Below are positions 49,825 through 59,714 of a DNA stretch of 64,000 nucleotides, one piece after another. This stretch comes from Jaminaea rosea. Lineage: Eukaryota; Basidiomycota; Exobasidiomycetes; Microstromatales. The DNA lies in the NCBI RefSeq assembly GCF_003144245.1, contig NW_020289975.1, positions 186,001-250,000 on the forward strand, written 5' to 3'. A program made the translations under genes and the position numbers. The notes beneath the pieces were generated by a model that was not told the DNA's origin, made no database searches, and was given only the letters and a program-made list of their open reading frames with translations. Numbering within the stretch: position 1 is the first letter of the stretch; every line of letters starts with the position of its first letter.

Positions 49825-51984
49825 CTACTTCATCTTCTTCGCCTCCTCATCTTCATCCCCCTCATTATCATCGCCATCACTCTCACTATCACTGTTCAAT
49901 CCACCGCCCCTCCCCTTCCTCGGCCTACTAGCGCTGAGCTGCCCAACAAGTGGGACCATCTTACGCTTCTCGCTCCTGATATCGGGCGGGAGGAGCAAAA
50001 GCGTGCCGTTGGACCTGAAGCTTCCCGCCTGGCAGGTGGAGGTATGGTACCATCGACCTTCTTCGCCGCTGGAGAGCAGAGAGGAGCCGGTCAAGCACGG
50101 ACCCCGGATCTGGACCACGCCAGCCATATCGTCGTCGCTCAGAAAACGCTGCCATCCTCCCTTGCGCGCTCGTACCTCATCTCTGGGCGCTTGAGGTTTG
50201 CTCTGAAGCGCATCAGAGCGATTCTCCTTGGCTGCGCCAGAGTCGAGGCGCATGTGCTGCCCTCCAGCATCACTCGAGTCGTCCTCGCTGCCAACTACGA
50301 TCTTGAGCTCGCAAGAGACAGATGGAGGGCCGACGTGCTGTGGAACTTCAGATTTACCGCCCGCATTGTTGCTGCGGAAATGCTGGAGGTCGTAGATGTG
50401 CGATTGGCTGAGAGGGGCCGTAGTCCATACGGCGTCGCTTCCCCGAGATGGTGGGCGGGGAGTAGCGTTGGCCCCGCCCTTGGCGAGTCTTTCCCTCTGC
50501 TCCGCATCCTCACCCTCGCCTGCAGCGAGGAGGGGTGAGCGTGGAAGCCATGCATTCCCCACTGCGCAGGCCATCTGGGCACGCAGCGTGTCCATCATCG
50601 TCTGCGGGACGGTCCAGCCGTCACCTGCGATGGTGATGTTGCGCACCGCCTCGAGGCTGAGCTCATGGCGGACACGCTTGAAGAGGAGCCTATCCCAGAC
50701 ACTGTCCTTGACCATGGCTGCTCCGCTGCGTAGGATGCGAGTCTTGGCGGTCAGACAAAGCCAACTGAGCGGCGAGCGTCGCGTTACGGCAAGGAGGGCG
50801 AGTTGGAGGCTGGAAGCTCCACGTGGAGAGGCGTAAATGATCGTTGGCCTCATCTTGTGCAGCAATGGGGAAGTAGAAGGATTTGCGTCGCTCAGCGAAG
50901 TGGTTAAGGCTCCGACTGCGAGCCCTGCGCCGGTGTAGAGGGCCACAAGGGCGAGGCAGAGCCCCGAAGGCGTCTGAGAAGCGGAGAGGTGTGACGTACT
51001 GTTGGAGTGGGTTCCATGTTGCTCCACGAGTATGAGGTCCGAAGGGGTGGGGATCTCGTCGCTTGTTGGGTAGAGGGAGAGGTAGGCGGTCACGCCGGAG
51101 GTGAGAGAGTAGTTGGTCACGGGCACCCAAGAAGAGGAAAGCCAGTAATGCGCAAGAATGGCTTTGGCCGACTCTGCTGTAGGGCTTTGAGAAGAGGCAG
51201 GCGCAGGGGTGCGACCTCTGTCCACGAGCTGGGCGAAGGAGACAAGACGCGACTTGAGCGAAGACGAGGAGCGCTGCGCCTCAGATACGTCGCTTTGGGT
51301 CGCAAGGATGAAAATAGTTTGCGAGTCGATGCCAGTCAGCTGGGCCACTGCCTCCAATTGGTCCGAGGTAGTGAAGACGGCAGCGAGGCGATCGACTCCG
51401 GAGGGGAGAGAGGGGGGCTGCTCCGTGCGCAGGTGCGAGGGAGGCGCGACGAGGGTGCTGAAGGGTGCCTTCCCGCTTGAAGTATCACTAGATAGCGCAC
51501 CAGCCACAGTGGCCTGAAGTGAGTGAATCGAATCCGTCTCGACGCATACAGCCAGGGCGATGTTGCCAGCATTGGAACCAGCCATGTCAAGAAGTCCAGC
51601 GGCAAACTTGCAGGCTTGCTCCAAAAAGGTGGAGTTGCTCAACTTAAACTCGTCGTACAGCTGTCGTGGCTTGTTGGCTTCGTCGCCCTTGGCGCCGAGG
51701 GCGAGTAGTCCCTTGACATCCTCTGCTCCCTTCTTTGGGCGAACGGGCAGGTCGAAGCCGTGAGGCGAGTTGGCATTCCGGTATACAGGAGACTCTCCCT
51801 TCTGTCTCGTGGCTGAGGTGTCTGCCTGTCTGGCAAGGATGAGTGGGTGGACGGTAGGCTGGTACCACCTATCGATGATGGTCCCTATGATGAGCAAGGC
51901 TACGACGCCGACGAGCAAGTAGAGGGAAACATCATCGATGATGACTCCCTTCTTGCCCGTCGTAGTGTCCTTTGAGGAGATCAT
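49825..51984 (-). CDS. Membrane-anchored acyl-CoA synthetase-like protein, probably a pseudoenzyme
   Basis: Single exon, 719 residues. An N-terminal transmembrane anchor (~18-40, VSLYLLVGVVALLIIGTIID) is followed by a short lumen or cytosol linker. The body follows the order of AMP-forming acyl-CoA synthetases: an N-terminal domain (KLSNSTFLEQACKFAAGL), a position where the ATP-binding loop should be (SDLILVEQHGTHSNSTSHLS), VRNITIAGDGWTVPQTMMDT (like the VRxxxxGGAP helix), CELKIV, GVVQIRGPCLTG (like GEIxxRGP) and GRWYHTSTCQAGSFRSNG (like GWxxTGD). The nucleotide-binding motif (SGTTGxPK) is absent, the YGxTE motif is not seen, and the TGD aspartate is replaced (TSTCQ). I therefore infer loss of adenylating activity. 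The C-terminus is acidic (SDSESDGDDNEGDEDEE). A lipid-related structural role is possible. The family assignment itself is moderate. Confidence 0.6.
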   Translation of the reverse strand: MISSKDTTTGKKGVIIDDVSLYLLVGVVALLIIGTIIDRWYQPTVHPLILARQADTSATRQKGESPVYRNANSPHGFDLPVRPKKGAEDVKGLLALGAKGDEANKPRQLYDEFKLSNSTFLEQACKFAAGLLDMAGSNAGNIALAVCVETDSIHSLQATVAGALSSDTSSGKAPFSTLVAPPSHLRTEQPPSLPSGVDRLAAVFTTSDQLEAVAQLTGIDSQTIFILATQSDVSEAQRSSSSLKSRLVSFAQLVDRGRTPAPASSQSPTAESAKAILAHYWLSSSWVPVTNYSLTSGVTAYLSLYPTSDEIPTPSDLILVEQHGTHSNSTSHLSASQTPSGLCLALVALYTGAGLAVGALTTSLSDANPSTSPLLHKMRPTIIYASPRGASSLQLALLAVTRRSPLSWLCLTAKTRILRSGAAMVKDSVWDRLLFKRVRHELSLEAVRNITIAGDGWTVPQTMMDTLRAQMACAVGNAWLPRSPLLAAGEGEDAEQRERLAKGGANATPRPPSRGSDAVWTTAPLSQSHIYDLQHFRSNNAGGKSEVPQHVGPPSVSCELKIVVGSEDDSSDAGGQHMRLDSGAAKENRSDALQSKPQAPRDEVRARKGGWQRFLSDDDMAGVVQIRGPCLTGSSLLSSGEEGRWYHTSTCQAGSFRSNGTLLLLPPDIRSEKRKMVPLVGQLSASRPRKGRGGGLNSDSESDGDDNEGDEDEEAKKMK

Positions 51985-52331
51985 CTTGACGAAGCTGCTT
52001 CTAAAGCGGGGGTCTTGGAATGATTGATGCTAGCTGGAGTGGTCGTCGTTGATCAAGAAAGGCATTTGCTAAACACCACGACGAAGCGAAGGTCGATGAA
52101 AGGCCAAACGAGGACCCGCTTAGGCCATCTCCAGACTCGCAACTCCGCCCTCTTTCCGTCCAGTAGTGGAGAGCCACGTGGTTGGAGCACGGGCCCTACG
52201 AATTGAATTCGAGGGCTGGGTGGCGTCGGCGACTACATTTCTTCTCAATTCCTGGAACCTGACATTTCGCCTTATCAATCTTTATCCTGGCCTCGATCAT
52301 CCCACTGCGACGACACTTCACCACCCGCATC
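51985..52331. promoter_or_regulatory. Divergent promoter, ACSL-like (-) / flavoprotein (+)
   Basis: About 350 bp between two start codons. CCACGTGG at 52174-52181 contains CACGTG. No TATA box is obvious. Confidence 0.35.
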
Positions 52332-53555
52332 ATGGCCACAGACACATCGCAACGTCGTATCGTCATCGTCGGCGGCGGTATCATGGGCACCTCCACCTTG
52401 TACCACCTCGCCCACTCTCCCTCTCTCGCGCCTCAGACGCACATCAGCCTAGTCGAGGCGGCTTCCTCCCTCGCTCCAGCAGCCTCCGGCAGGTCAGGCG
52501 GCTTCCTCGCGCAAGATTGGCATGGAGCAGCCACAGCTTCCATTGCCGACTTGTCCTACCGTCTGCACAGGGAACTGGCGGAGAAGGATGGCGGCGGGGA
52601 GAAGTGGGGGTGGAGAGAGGTTGATACGATGAGCGTACGATTCGATGACAGCAAAAGCAAAGCTTCGAATAAGCTGCCAAGTAGTTTGCAATGGGTAAAA
52701 GCTGAGCATGTCACCAAGGCAAGCAATATGGGCGGAGGAGGTACGACGGCGCAGGTGACACCGCTGCCTCTAGTAAACCACCTCGCGGAGGAGGCTGAGA
52801 AGAAGCTGAAGGAAAGGGGTCGTACCTTCGACCTCTTGTTGAACAACTACGCCGAGAAGGCAACGATCAAGGATGGCCGAATCGAGTCTCTCGACGTCGA
52901 GTCCACCTCTTCAGGCTCGGACGCCACGCTCCCCTGCACCGATCTGATCCTCTCAGCCGGTCCCTGGATGGGTCAGTTGGTCCCTTCCCTCTTCCCTCGA
53001 CCCTTCATCAATTCGCATCGCTTCCTGTCCTCGGCATCTCACATAGACGGATCGAGGGCACACAGCGTCGTCATTCGCGGTTCGGCGCCTACGTCAAACC
53101 ACTGCCTGTTCACGGACATGAGCTTCCAGAGTACCAAAGGTGGTAGACAAAAGGCGGCAGCTCCAGAGGTCTACGCACGGGCAGACGGGACGGTGTATGT
53201 CTGCGGGGGAAGCGATGATGTCCCACTGCCTCGCCTTGCGAGCGAAGTGAAGCATGACAGCCGTAAGACGGCGGATCTGCTCGAGCAGGCGGCGCACCTC
53301 TCGCCACATGTACTCGACACCACCTCTGGCCCGAAGGCAGGAGCCACAGTGGAGAAAGAGCAGGCCTGCTACTTGCCCATCGCCGAGCGCAGTGACTTCA
53401 TCGTCGCAGGCGACAAGAAGAGCGGTGTCTGGGTCGGTGGAGGAGGTGCAAGCTGCTGGGGGATCACAATGGGATTGGGCACTGGCAAGTGCGTAAGTGA
53501 GATGGTGCTGGATGGCACGGTCAAGAGCGCGGATGTGAGCATGCTGCAAGGATGA
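52332..53555 (+). CDS. FAD-dependent oxidoreductase of the DAO family (TDA3-like)
   Basis: Single exon, 407 residues. The N-terminal dinucleotide fold RIVIVGGGIMGTSTLYHLA with the acidic end of strand 2 (HISLVEA) binds FAD. AASGRSGGFLAQDW follows, as in glycine/sarcosine oxidase-type (DAO) enzymes. The C-terminal flavin contact is SGVWVGGGGASCWGITMGLG. Overall length and the Gly-rich ends match the yeast Tda3/fungal 'FAD dependent oxidoreductase' group, whose substrate is unsettled; yeast Tda3 is linked to endosomal and late-Golgi trafficking. No targeting signal is visible. The stop is 95 bp from the stop of the convergent BCKDH E2 gene. Confidence 0.8.
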   Translation: MATDTSQRRIVIVGGGIMGTSTLYHLAHSPSLAPQTHISLVEAASSLAPAASGRSGGFLAQDWHGAATASIADLSYRLHRELAEKDGGGEKWGWREVDTMSVRFDDSKSKASNKLPSSLQWVKAEHVTKASNMGGGGTTAQVTPLPLVNHLAEEAEKKLKERGRTFDLLLNNYAEKATIKDGRIESLDVESTSSGSDATLPCTDLILSAGPWMGQLVPSLFPRPFINSHRFLSSASHIDGSRAHSVVIRGSAPTSNHCLFTDMSFQSTKGGRQKAAAPEVYARADGTVYVCGGSDDVPLPRLASEVKHDSRKTADLLEQAAHLSPHVLDTTSGPKAGATVEKEQACYLPIAERSDFIVAGDKKSGVWVGGGGASCWGITMGLGTGKCVSEMVLDGTVKSADVSMLQG

Positions 53556-53650
53556 CCTGATGCGACGTGTGAGCATCTAGAGTATGCTTGCTATGCTGAG
53601 AATTTTGAATTGCAAATACCCCTTTGACTATCTCACATCGCGGCCGCCGC

Positions 53651-55447
53651 TCACTGCATCATCGTCATCCACACGCCCGGCCTCTCACAGAGGTCCTTCC
53701 ACCTCATCACCAAATTGGCCAGCTCTGTACCCTGCAGCACCCTGTGGTCTCCCGCGAACGTCACAGGCAGAATCTTGCGGCGGACCAGCGTCGCCACACC
53801 CTCCTTGGAGCCGCCAGGAACAGTGTCAGAGTATCTCGGCGCGTCGACAATCCTGCCCAGAGCACCGATAGCCAACTGGCCAGTAGGCGGGAGCACGGGT
53901 GTCGTCCCGCCGAGTCCGCCACCAATTGAGCCAATGTTGGAGAGGGTGATCGTTCCCCCATCGCCGGTCTCTGCTGCGCCCAAACCGGTAGAGGTTGCCT
54001 TCTTCTGCAGGAAGGAGATGCGCGACGCCAAATCCAACACCGTTGATCCCTCGACCGATCGAATGGTCGGAGTGAGGAGTCCATTCGGGGTCGAGAGGGC
54101 GATAGAGATGTCGTGAGCGGCTCGCGGGATCAAGCGGGCAGCAGAGGCTGCTCGGTTGAACTCTTCGGCGGGAGTAGAGGAGGAACCTGCTGGTGCGGGT
54201 GGTACTTGCAGGCGGGTGAGGAAGAGAGGATTGTCGTGCATGGCGGTACTGAGCGCCTTGACCAAGAATGACAGGAGGGTGACCTTTGATGGCTGTCCCT
54301 CCATGCTGGCCGGGTTGCGCTTTGCTCGCATCGCCAGATCGGCATTGACCTGCTTGCGGAGAGCCTCGAGCTCGGTGACGTCGATCTCCTCGGTGAAGGT
54401 GAAGATGGGAACCGCAGCCGAGTGGGATAGGGCCTTGAACATGGCCTTGCGGATACCCGTGAGGGGCTGGGGCTCGCCTGTCTGCACGGGTCCCATAGGA
54501 GACGAGGCCGCAGCGCGTGCACGGGCGGGGGCGTTGTCCACAGTCAGGCCAGCCTCGCCGGGCACGTCTGTTCCTCGCATGGCATTGCCGCCCTGGATTG
54601 AGTGCATGTCGTTGCCCACGGACGCGGCTCTGCTTGCTCCTGAAGCGGCAGGGATGGCGCCTACATGTCGGAGGACGTCCTCCTTGGTGACGCGGCCATC
54701 CTTGCCGGTACCCGAGATGGAAGCCACGTTGAGGCTGTGCTCGTGGCAGAGCCTTCGTACCGCCGGGGTGGCCAGAGTCTGGATAGCCTCGGCGTTGGGG
54801 TGGCGCTCGATACCCACTTGCGGGCTCAAGCCCTTGATACCGGGAGCCGAAGCATCAAAGTGTGCCGCCTCCTCGAAGCCACTCGAAGCCGGAGTGTTCA
54901 TGGCAGGCGACTTGGCAGGTTGGCTTACCTGCGCCGGAGCAGACGAAGCTGCCTCGATGCCTTGCTGAGCTGCCGCCTCCGATGCGCCATCCTCATCCAG
55001 CACGTCAATGTTGCACAGCGGGCTGCCAACCTTGACAATTCCGCCCACCTCACACGCCAAGTCAGACACGACGCCGGAGAAGCGAGAGGTGATCTCCACG
55101 CTGGCTTTGTCGCTCTGTACCTCACACAGAGGGTCGAACTCCTCGACTGTGTCGCCGGAGGAGACGTGCCATTTGACAACCTCACACTCGGTGATGCCTT
55201 CTCCCACGTCGGCGAGGTTGTAGGGCTGCTTGGCGGCGAGGTGGGTGGTGGAGGAGAAGAGGCGGGCCGAGTGGAGGCGGCCAGGTGAAGGGATGAGAGG
55301 GAGCGTCGAGCGAGGGCTGGCGGTGATGCTGCGAGCGGCTGCTGATGCTGAGCGGCTACTGTAGTGCAGGCCTCTGGCCGATACGGTGGCTCGCAGCGAG
55401 GCTCGTGCAACCCCTTGTGAGCGGGTGGCAGCAGCTACGGCCCACAT
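53651..55447 (-). CDS. Branched-chain alpha-keto acid dehydrogenase E2 (dihydrolipoyl transacylase)
   Basis: Single exon, 598 residues from the ATG at 55447 (MWAVAAATRSQGVARASLRA). The first ~65 residues are Arg/Ser/Ala-rich without acidic residues, a mitochondrial presequence. The lipoyl domain (~70-145) has DVGEGITECEVVKWHV and lipoyl-lysine motif QSDKASVEI (~114). The peripheral subunit-binding domain (~217-255) has TPAVRRLCHEHSLNVASISG. The acyltransferase domain (~345-598) follows. The lipoyl and PSBD patterns match the branched-chain type (DBT), which forms isobutyryl-, isovaleryl- and 2-methylbutyryl-CoA in the matrix. The catalytic His motif reads GDHRVLQGTEL, with Gln where E2 enzymes usually have Asp (DHRxxDG). 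Divergent from ornithine aminotransferase. Confidence 0.92.
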   Translation of the reverse strand: MWAVAAATRSQGVARASLRATVSARGLHYSSRSASAAARSITASPRSTLPLIPSPGRLHSARLFSSTTHLAAKQPYNLADVGEGITECEVVKWHVSSGDTVEEFDPLCEVQSDKASVEITSRFSGVVSDLACEVGGIVKVGSPLCNIDVLDEDGASEAAAQQGIEAASSAPAQVSQPAKSPAMNTPASSGFEEAAHFDASAPGIKGLSPQVGIERHPNAEAIQTLATPAVRRLCHEHSLNVASISGTGKDGRVTKEDVLRHVGAIPAASGASRAASVGNDMHSIQGGNAMRGTDVPGEAGLTVDNAPARARAAASSPMGPVQTGEPQPLTGIRKAMFKALSHSAAVPIFTFTEEIDVTELEALRKQVNADLAMRAKRNPASMEGQPSKVTLLSFLVKALSTAMHDNPLFLTRLQVPPAPAGSSSTPAEEFNRAASAARLIPRAAHDISIALSTPNGLLTPTIRSVEGSTVLDLASRISFLQKKATSTGLGAAETGDGGTITLSNIGSIGGGLGGTTPVLPPTGQLAIGALGRIVDAPRYSDTVPGGSKEGVATLVRRKILPVTFAGDHRVLQGTELANLVMRWKDLCERPGVWMTMMQ

Positions 55448-56577
55448 CTTCTTCGCGCGACGATAAGGCTGAAGGACGGAGGAGGAGGAGGAGATGGATA
55501 GATGGGGAGAGAGCAAAGGGGACGTTCGTGAGGGAAGGAGAGTCAGGAAGCAAGGAAGATGGCAAAGGCAGTCGAGGCTTTATCGGCCCTTCTTTGTGAC
55601 TCTTCCCTTATGATGTGTGTTGGATTGCAATTGCACTGAGCAGGCGGACCGGACGGACGTCGACCGGGGGCCGGCAGCGTAACGGCGTCGTGACCTTGGA
55701 AGCGGCAACGCTGCGCTGCACAAGCAGGCGCCGCACTTTTTACCCCGGACTCGGCGCCTACGCCGTGCAGCCAGGCTGTGGCTGTCGCCCACGCGGGAGC
55801 GTGTGAGCGTGTGAGCGTGCGCGTGGGGAAAGAGGTGAAGCACGATGGCTGGGATGCTTTGGAGAGGAGCAAGTTGTGAGGCGAGGTTGAGTCTGGATGG
55901 AAGGGCGATGCGTAATGCCGCGCGAGAAAAAGGGTCGAGAGTCAAGTGTCGTGATGGTGGGAGGAGGAGGAGCTGGCTGCCACGAGGGAAAAACGGTGAG
56001 CTATTTCGAAGCGGCTCATCTCGAATGTGGACCCTGGCCGGATCTGTTGATCATGTTGGGGAAGAACCACTCCACTCGAGCCTCGGTCCAGCTCTATCGT
56101 CTGTCATCATCTTCTCGCGTCCTGGTCACGAGTGGTCTGCCGTGACGACGCTTCGAGGAGGTGCAACGGCGACTTTGCGACGTGATAGCCTCCCGAGCCC
56201 CCCACACCTCCGCGCACCTCCGCCAAGTTGAGATCGTCGATTATGCACGCGCGGAAGGAGGCGCTGTGCCTGGGCCGTGTGCGTGCGTGCTCCTCGCGCT
56301 CACTACGAGGGAGGGAGAGAGAACATGCCGCCTCCTCGCTCATCTTGTTTCCAATCCATCTCCTCCTCTGTTGCTATATAGTGGCGGCCAAATTCCACTC
56401 GCTCACCTTGATCTCCTCCTCCTCCTCACATTCATCTCAACGATAGCCTTGTGCCCGCGAATGCTCGCAACCTCGACGATTACCACCGCTACCAAACACT
56501 GCTACCTCAACAGCTCCTCCATTCAGTACAGGCGATACCGCTTTCGATCCACTACCTAATCGCACACGCACACCATA
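55448..56577. promoter_or_regulatory. Divergent promoter region, BCKDH E2 (-) / ornithine aminotransferase (+)
   Basis: About 1.1 kb between two amino-acid catabolism genes. A TATA-like site (56375-56381) and a CCAAT (56351-56355) point toward the aminotransferase. No coding frame is convincing. Confidence 0.45.
56375..56381 (+). promoter_or_regulatory. Candidate TATA box of ornithine aminotransferase
   Basis: TATATAG, about 200 bp upstream of the ATG at 56578 and 20 bp after a CCAAT motif. The sequence between it and the ATG is CT-rich, fitting a 5' UTR. Confidence 0.45.
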
Positions 56578-58153
56578 ATGGCACCCATCGCGACATCCAC
56601 TGACGGCGCAGCCGTACCCAAGCTGAGCGCCACTGCCACTGCCGTCAAGGGCATCGCGCAGACCACGCTGGCCGCTTCAACGGCGCAGCCTCTGGGTGCT
56701 GGCCTCTCGAGCAAGGAAATCATCCATCTTGAGCATGAGCATGCTGCCCACAAGTAAGTGTAGACAGGACACCATTATATGCATCCTGCTTTGAATGTAA
56801 TGCTAACCTCCCTATTTCCTCGCTCGCCCAGCTACCACCCCCTCCCCTGCGTCTTCGATCGTGCCTCCGGTGCTCACGTCTGGGACCCAGAGGGCAAGCA
56901 GTACCTCGACTTCCTCTCAGCATACAGCGCCGTCAACCAAGGGCACTGCCACCCGAAGATCGTCGGCGCTCTCATGGCGCAGGCACAGAGATTGACCTTG
57001 TCCTCAAGAGCCTTCTACTCGAGCACCTTTGGGCCTTTTGCCAAGAAGATTACGGAGATGATGGGGTACGATATGGTGCTGCCGATGAACACGGGCGTGG
57101 AGGCCGTCGTGAGCAGCGCGTCGTGAGCCAAGTAGAGAGGATAGCGTGAGGCTGACATGTGGTCACGTCCACTTTCGCCGCCAGGAAACGGCCATCAAGC
57201 TCGCCCGCAAGTGGGGCTACAAGCACAAGGGCATCCCCGAAAATCAAGCAATCGTCCTGTCCGCAGAAGGCAACTTCCACGGGCGAAGTATCGCCATCAT
57301 ATCGATGTCCACCGACCCTGACTCACGCGTAGGCTACGGACCCTTTGTCCCCAACCTCTCCCCCGGCGTCGACTCAATGCGCATCAGGCACGGCCACGCC
57401 GAAGACCTCGAAGCCGTGCTAGAGAAGCACGGCGACCGAGTAGCAGCGTTCCTTGTCGAGCCCATCCAGGGCGAAGCGGGAATTATGGTCCCGCCGACCG
57501 GCTATTTGCAGAAGGTCAGGGAGCTCTGCACTAAGCACAAAGTCCTGCTCATCTGCGACGAGATTCAAACTGGTCTCGGGCGAACGGGCAGAATGTTGGC
57601 CGTTGAGCATGAGGGAATCCGTCCTGACATGATCACGCTGGGCAAGGCTCTTTCGGGGGGTATCATGCCGGTGTCTGCTGTGCTGGGTGACAAGGAAGTC
57701 ATGCTCAGCATGGAGCCGGGAACGCATGGCTCGACCTTTGGCGCGAATCCGCTCGGATGCACCGTTGCGCTGGCCGCGCTCGAGGTGCTCAAGGAGGAGA
57801 AGCTGTGCGAACGGGCTGACAGACTCGGCGCCCAGTTCCGCGAGGAGATGACGAGCTTCATGAAGAGTGGTCAGGCTCCCCACCTCGTCGAGGTTCGAGG
57901 GCGTGGGCTGATGAACGCCATTGTGTTGGACTCGGCGCAGAGCAAGAAGAAGAGGTCGGCATGGCAGCTCTGCTTGCTGCTCAAGGAGAGAGGGGTCCTC
58001 TGCAAGCCTACGCACGACAACGTGGTCAGGCTGACCCCGCCGCTAGTCATCACTGACGAGGACATGCAGAGGGGCACGGAGATCATCAAGAGGGCACTGC
58101 TGGAGATTGATGAGATCGAGAGCGTGCCAGGTGAGGAGGAGGGGGTACACTGA
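56578..58153 (+). CDS. CAR2: Ornithine aminotransferase
   Basis: Three exons (56578-56753, 56832-57108, 57185-58153), 473 residues. It transfers the delta-amino group of ornithine to 2-oxoglutarate, giving glutamate semialdehyde and glutamate, in arginine catabolism. Class III aminotransferase marks are [40 protein letters not shown] (restored across intron 2), [38 protein letters not shown] and the PLP lysine in [22 protein letters not shown] follows. The ~45-residue N-terminal extension (Thr/Ala-rich, few Arg) is not a clear mitochondrial presequence; yeast Car2 is cytosolic. Convergent with ECO1, 164 bp apart. Confidence 0.95.
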
Positions 58154-58317
58154 GCACGAGTTGCGCCTCAATGTCAATGCTATCATGCACGTCACATCCC
58201 GAGGTCATGAACGAGTGGGCTTCGAATGCAGATGATGGTATAGAGTGATTGCAAGCAAATGTGTGTGAGAGACGAAGCAATTACTGAGCTCCGTCCTAGC
58301 CTGCGCCGTCTCGCGTC

Positions 58318-59646
58318 TCATTCCTCGAAGACGACCAACCTGTTCTCCCCTGCCTGGCCCCTCTGTGCCTCCAACCACGCCCTGGCCAATCTGGCACCAG
58401 ACTCCGTCGGCTGACTGAAGGCCAGAAGCGGTACCCCCTTCTCCCCATTTGATCCCTCATCGTTCGCACGCGACCTGAGGTCTTCCCTTAGCTGCTTCGC
58501 CCCCACGCCGTACAGTGAATGCTCGACGACGGTGTCGAGAAGACGGTGAGCTAAACCGCAGCGTCGCAGCGAGGGGAGTACGTAGATACGGTGCACGCCC
58601 AATGGTGGGGTTTGCGAAGCCGAGAGGCGTGAAGAGGAGAGGCGCAGGCCGTCGCTGCCACCAGGCACCGAGGGTTCAGCTACTTCGGCGTCGTCATCCT
58701 CTATCACGTCCCTCGCCTTGCCCTCCTCGATACGCGTCGCAACAACGGCACCTCCGAGGACGCGACCGGCGCATACGGCCAAGAAGAGCTTGAGGGCGGG
58801 CGAAGCCGTGTCGTTTCCCTGATCGTCGTGGTGTTGAGGCCTAGGGAAGAGGGAAGCAGCGCCCAGAGCCGTATCGATTGTCTCGAGGACTTCGCACAGC
58901 TTGCGGTGCAGGAAAGCCTCGCCATTACCATTGCCGCTTCCAGAGCGTCCGGTGGATGAGGCGGCAGACAAAGATGTCCCAAGGCTGTCGGGCAGGTTAT
59001 ACCGCACGAGTTGTACGGGGATCTTGTCGCCACCAACGGCTGTCTTTGCGACCGACGTCGAAGAGAAGACGGTGTCCAGGTCGAAGCCTACGCTCGGCGA
59101 AGCCCCTCCTCCGGCCGCACCGCTGACTCCTGCTCCACCTTGTCCTTTCATCGCCCCATCCACAATGCCTCTCCCTAGCGCCTTTACCACCTTCTCTCTG
59201 CCCAGACCAATCGTGCCGACAACACTCCCTGCTTTGCTGAGTGCCGCACTCGTTGCCATAGGCCACTCGACGCCCTTCAGCACCCGATCATGATGGCGGA
59301 CATGCAGCGCACTGTCCTCCGGGCTAGACCGGTCGTAGGACATGGAGCAGTCTTTGCACGTCACTTGTATCTTCTGGCCTAGGTCGAGAATGAGCTGTTC
59401 AGCGCGGGGCTGCGTGGTCTGAGCAGGCTTTTGCTTTTTGGTGCGCTTGATGCTCCCGCCGATCGAAGTGGGACGCCTGCTTGCAGTGGCGGGCGTAGGA
59501 CTGCTCCTTGAGCGCTTGAGCGGTACAGGCGAGGATGGCGGGCCGTCGTTCTCTTCGTCGCTCCCATCCTCATCTTCTCCGTCCGCGAGGTGGCTCCTCT
59601 TGGCCGAAGAGGACATAGCGCCTCGAACAGACACGGGCGTTGACAT
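58318..59646 (-). CDS. ECO1: Cohesin acetyltransferase ECO1 (ESCO/Ctf7), possibly the C-terminal part of an MSH6 fusion
   Basis: As a separate gene: ATG at 59646, one exon, 442 residues. The protein acetylates Smc3 during S phase to establish sister-chromatid cohesion. A basic, Ser/Pro-rich N-terminus leads to QLILDLGQKIQVTCKDC, then a C2H2-type zinc finger (CKDC, then HVRHH, ~95-121), as in Eco1. The acetyltransferase core lies at the C-terminus (~365-442): GVHRIYVLPSLRRCGLAHRL (acetyl-CoA loop) and LLAFSQPTESGARLARAWL. A Ser/Gly/Ala-rich insert of ~180 residues and extra loops lengthen it relative to yeast Eco1 (281). The ATG is only 149 bp after the MSH6 stop on the same strand. The frame stays open upstream of the ATG to a good acceptor at 59715, which links it in frame to MSH6 (see that entry). 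Confidence 0.88.
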   Translation of the reverse strand: MSTPVSVRGAMSSSAKRSHLADGEDEDGSDEENDGPPSSPVPLKRSRSSPTPATASRRPTSIGGSIKRTKKQKPAQTTQPRAEQLILDLGQKIQVTCKDCSMSYDRSSPEDSALHVRHHDRVLKGVEWPMATSAALSKAGSVVGTIGLGREKVVKALGRGIVDGAMKGQGGAGVSGAAGGGASPSVGFDLDTVFSSTSVAKTAVGGDKIPVQLVRYNLPDSLGTSLSAASSTGRSGSGNGNGEAFLHRKLCEVLETIDTALGAASLFPRPQHHDDQGNDTASPALKLFLAVCAGRVLGGAVVATRIEEGKARDVIEDDDAEVAEPSVPGGSDGLRLSSSRLSASQTPPLGVHRIYVLPSLRRCGLAHRLLDTVVEHSLYGVGAKQLREDLRSRANDEGSNGEKGVPLLAFSQPTESGARLARAWLEAQRGQAGENRLVVFEE

Positions 59647-59714
59647 TGGCCCCACCCTGCGTCGACCGTACGTGGCTGGTGAGCTTGCGATTCGGGAAGG
59701 CAGAGGGCTGGCGT

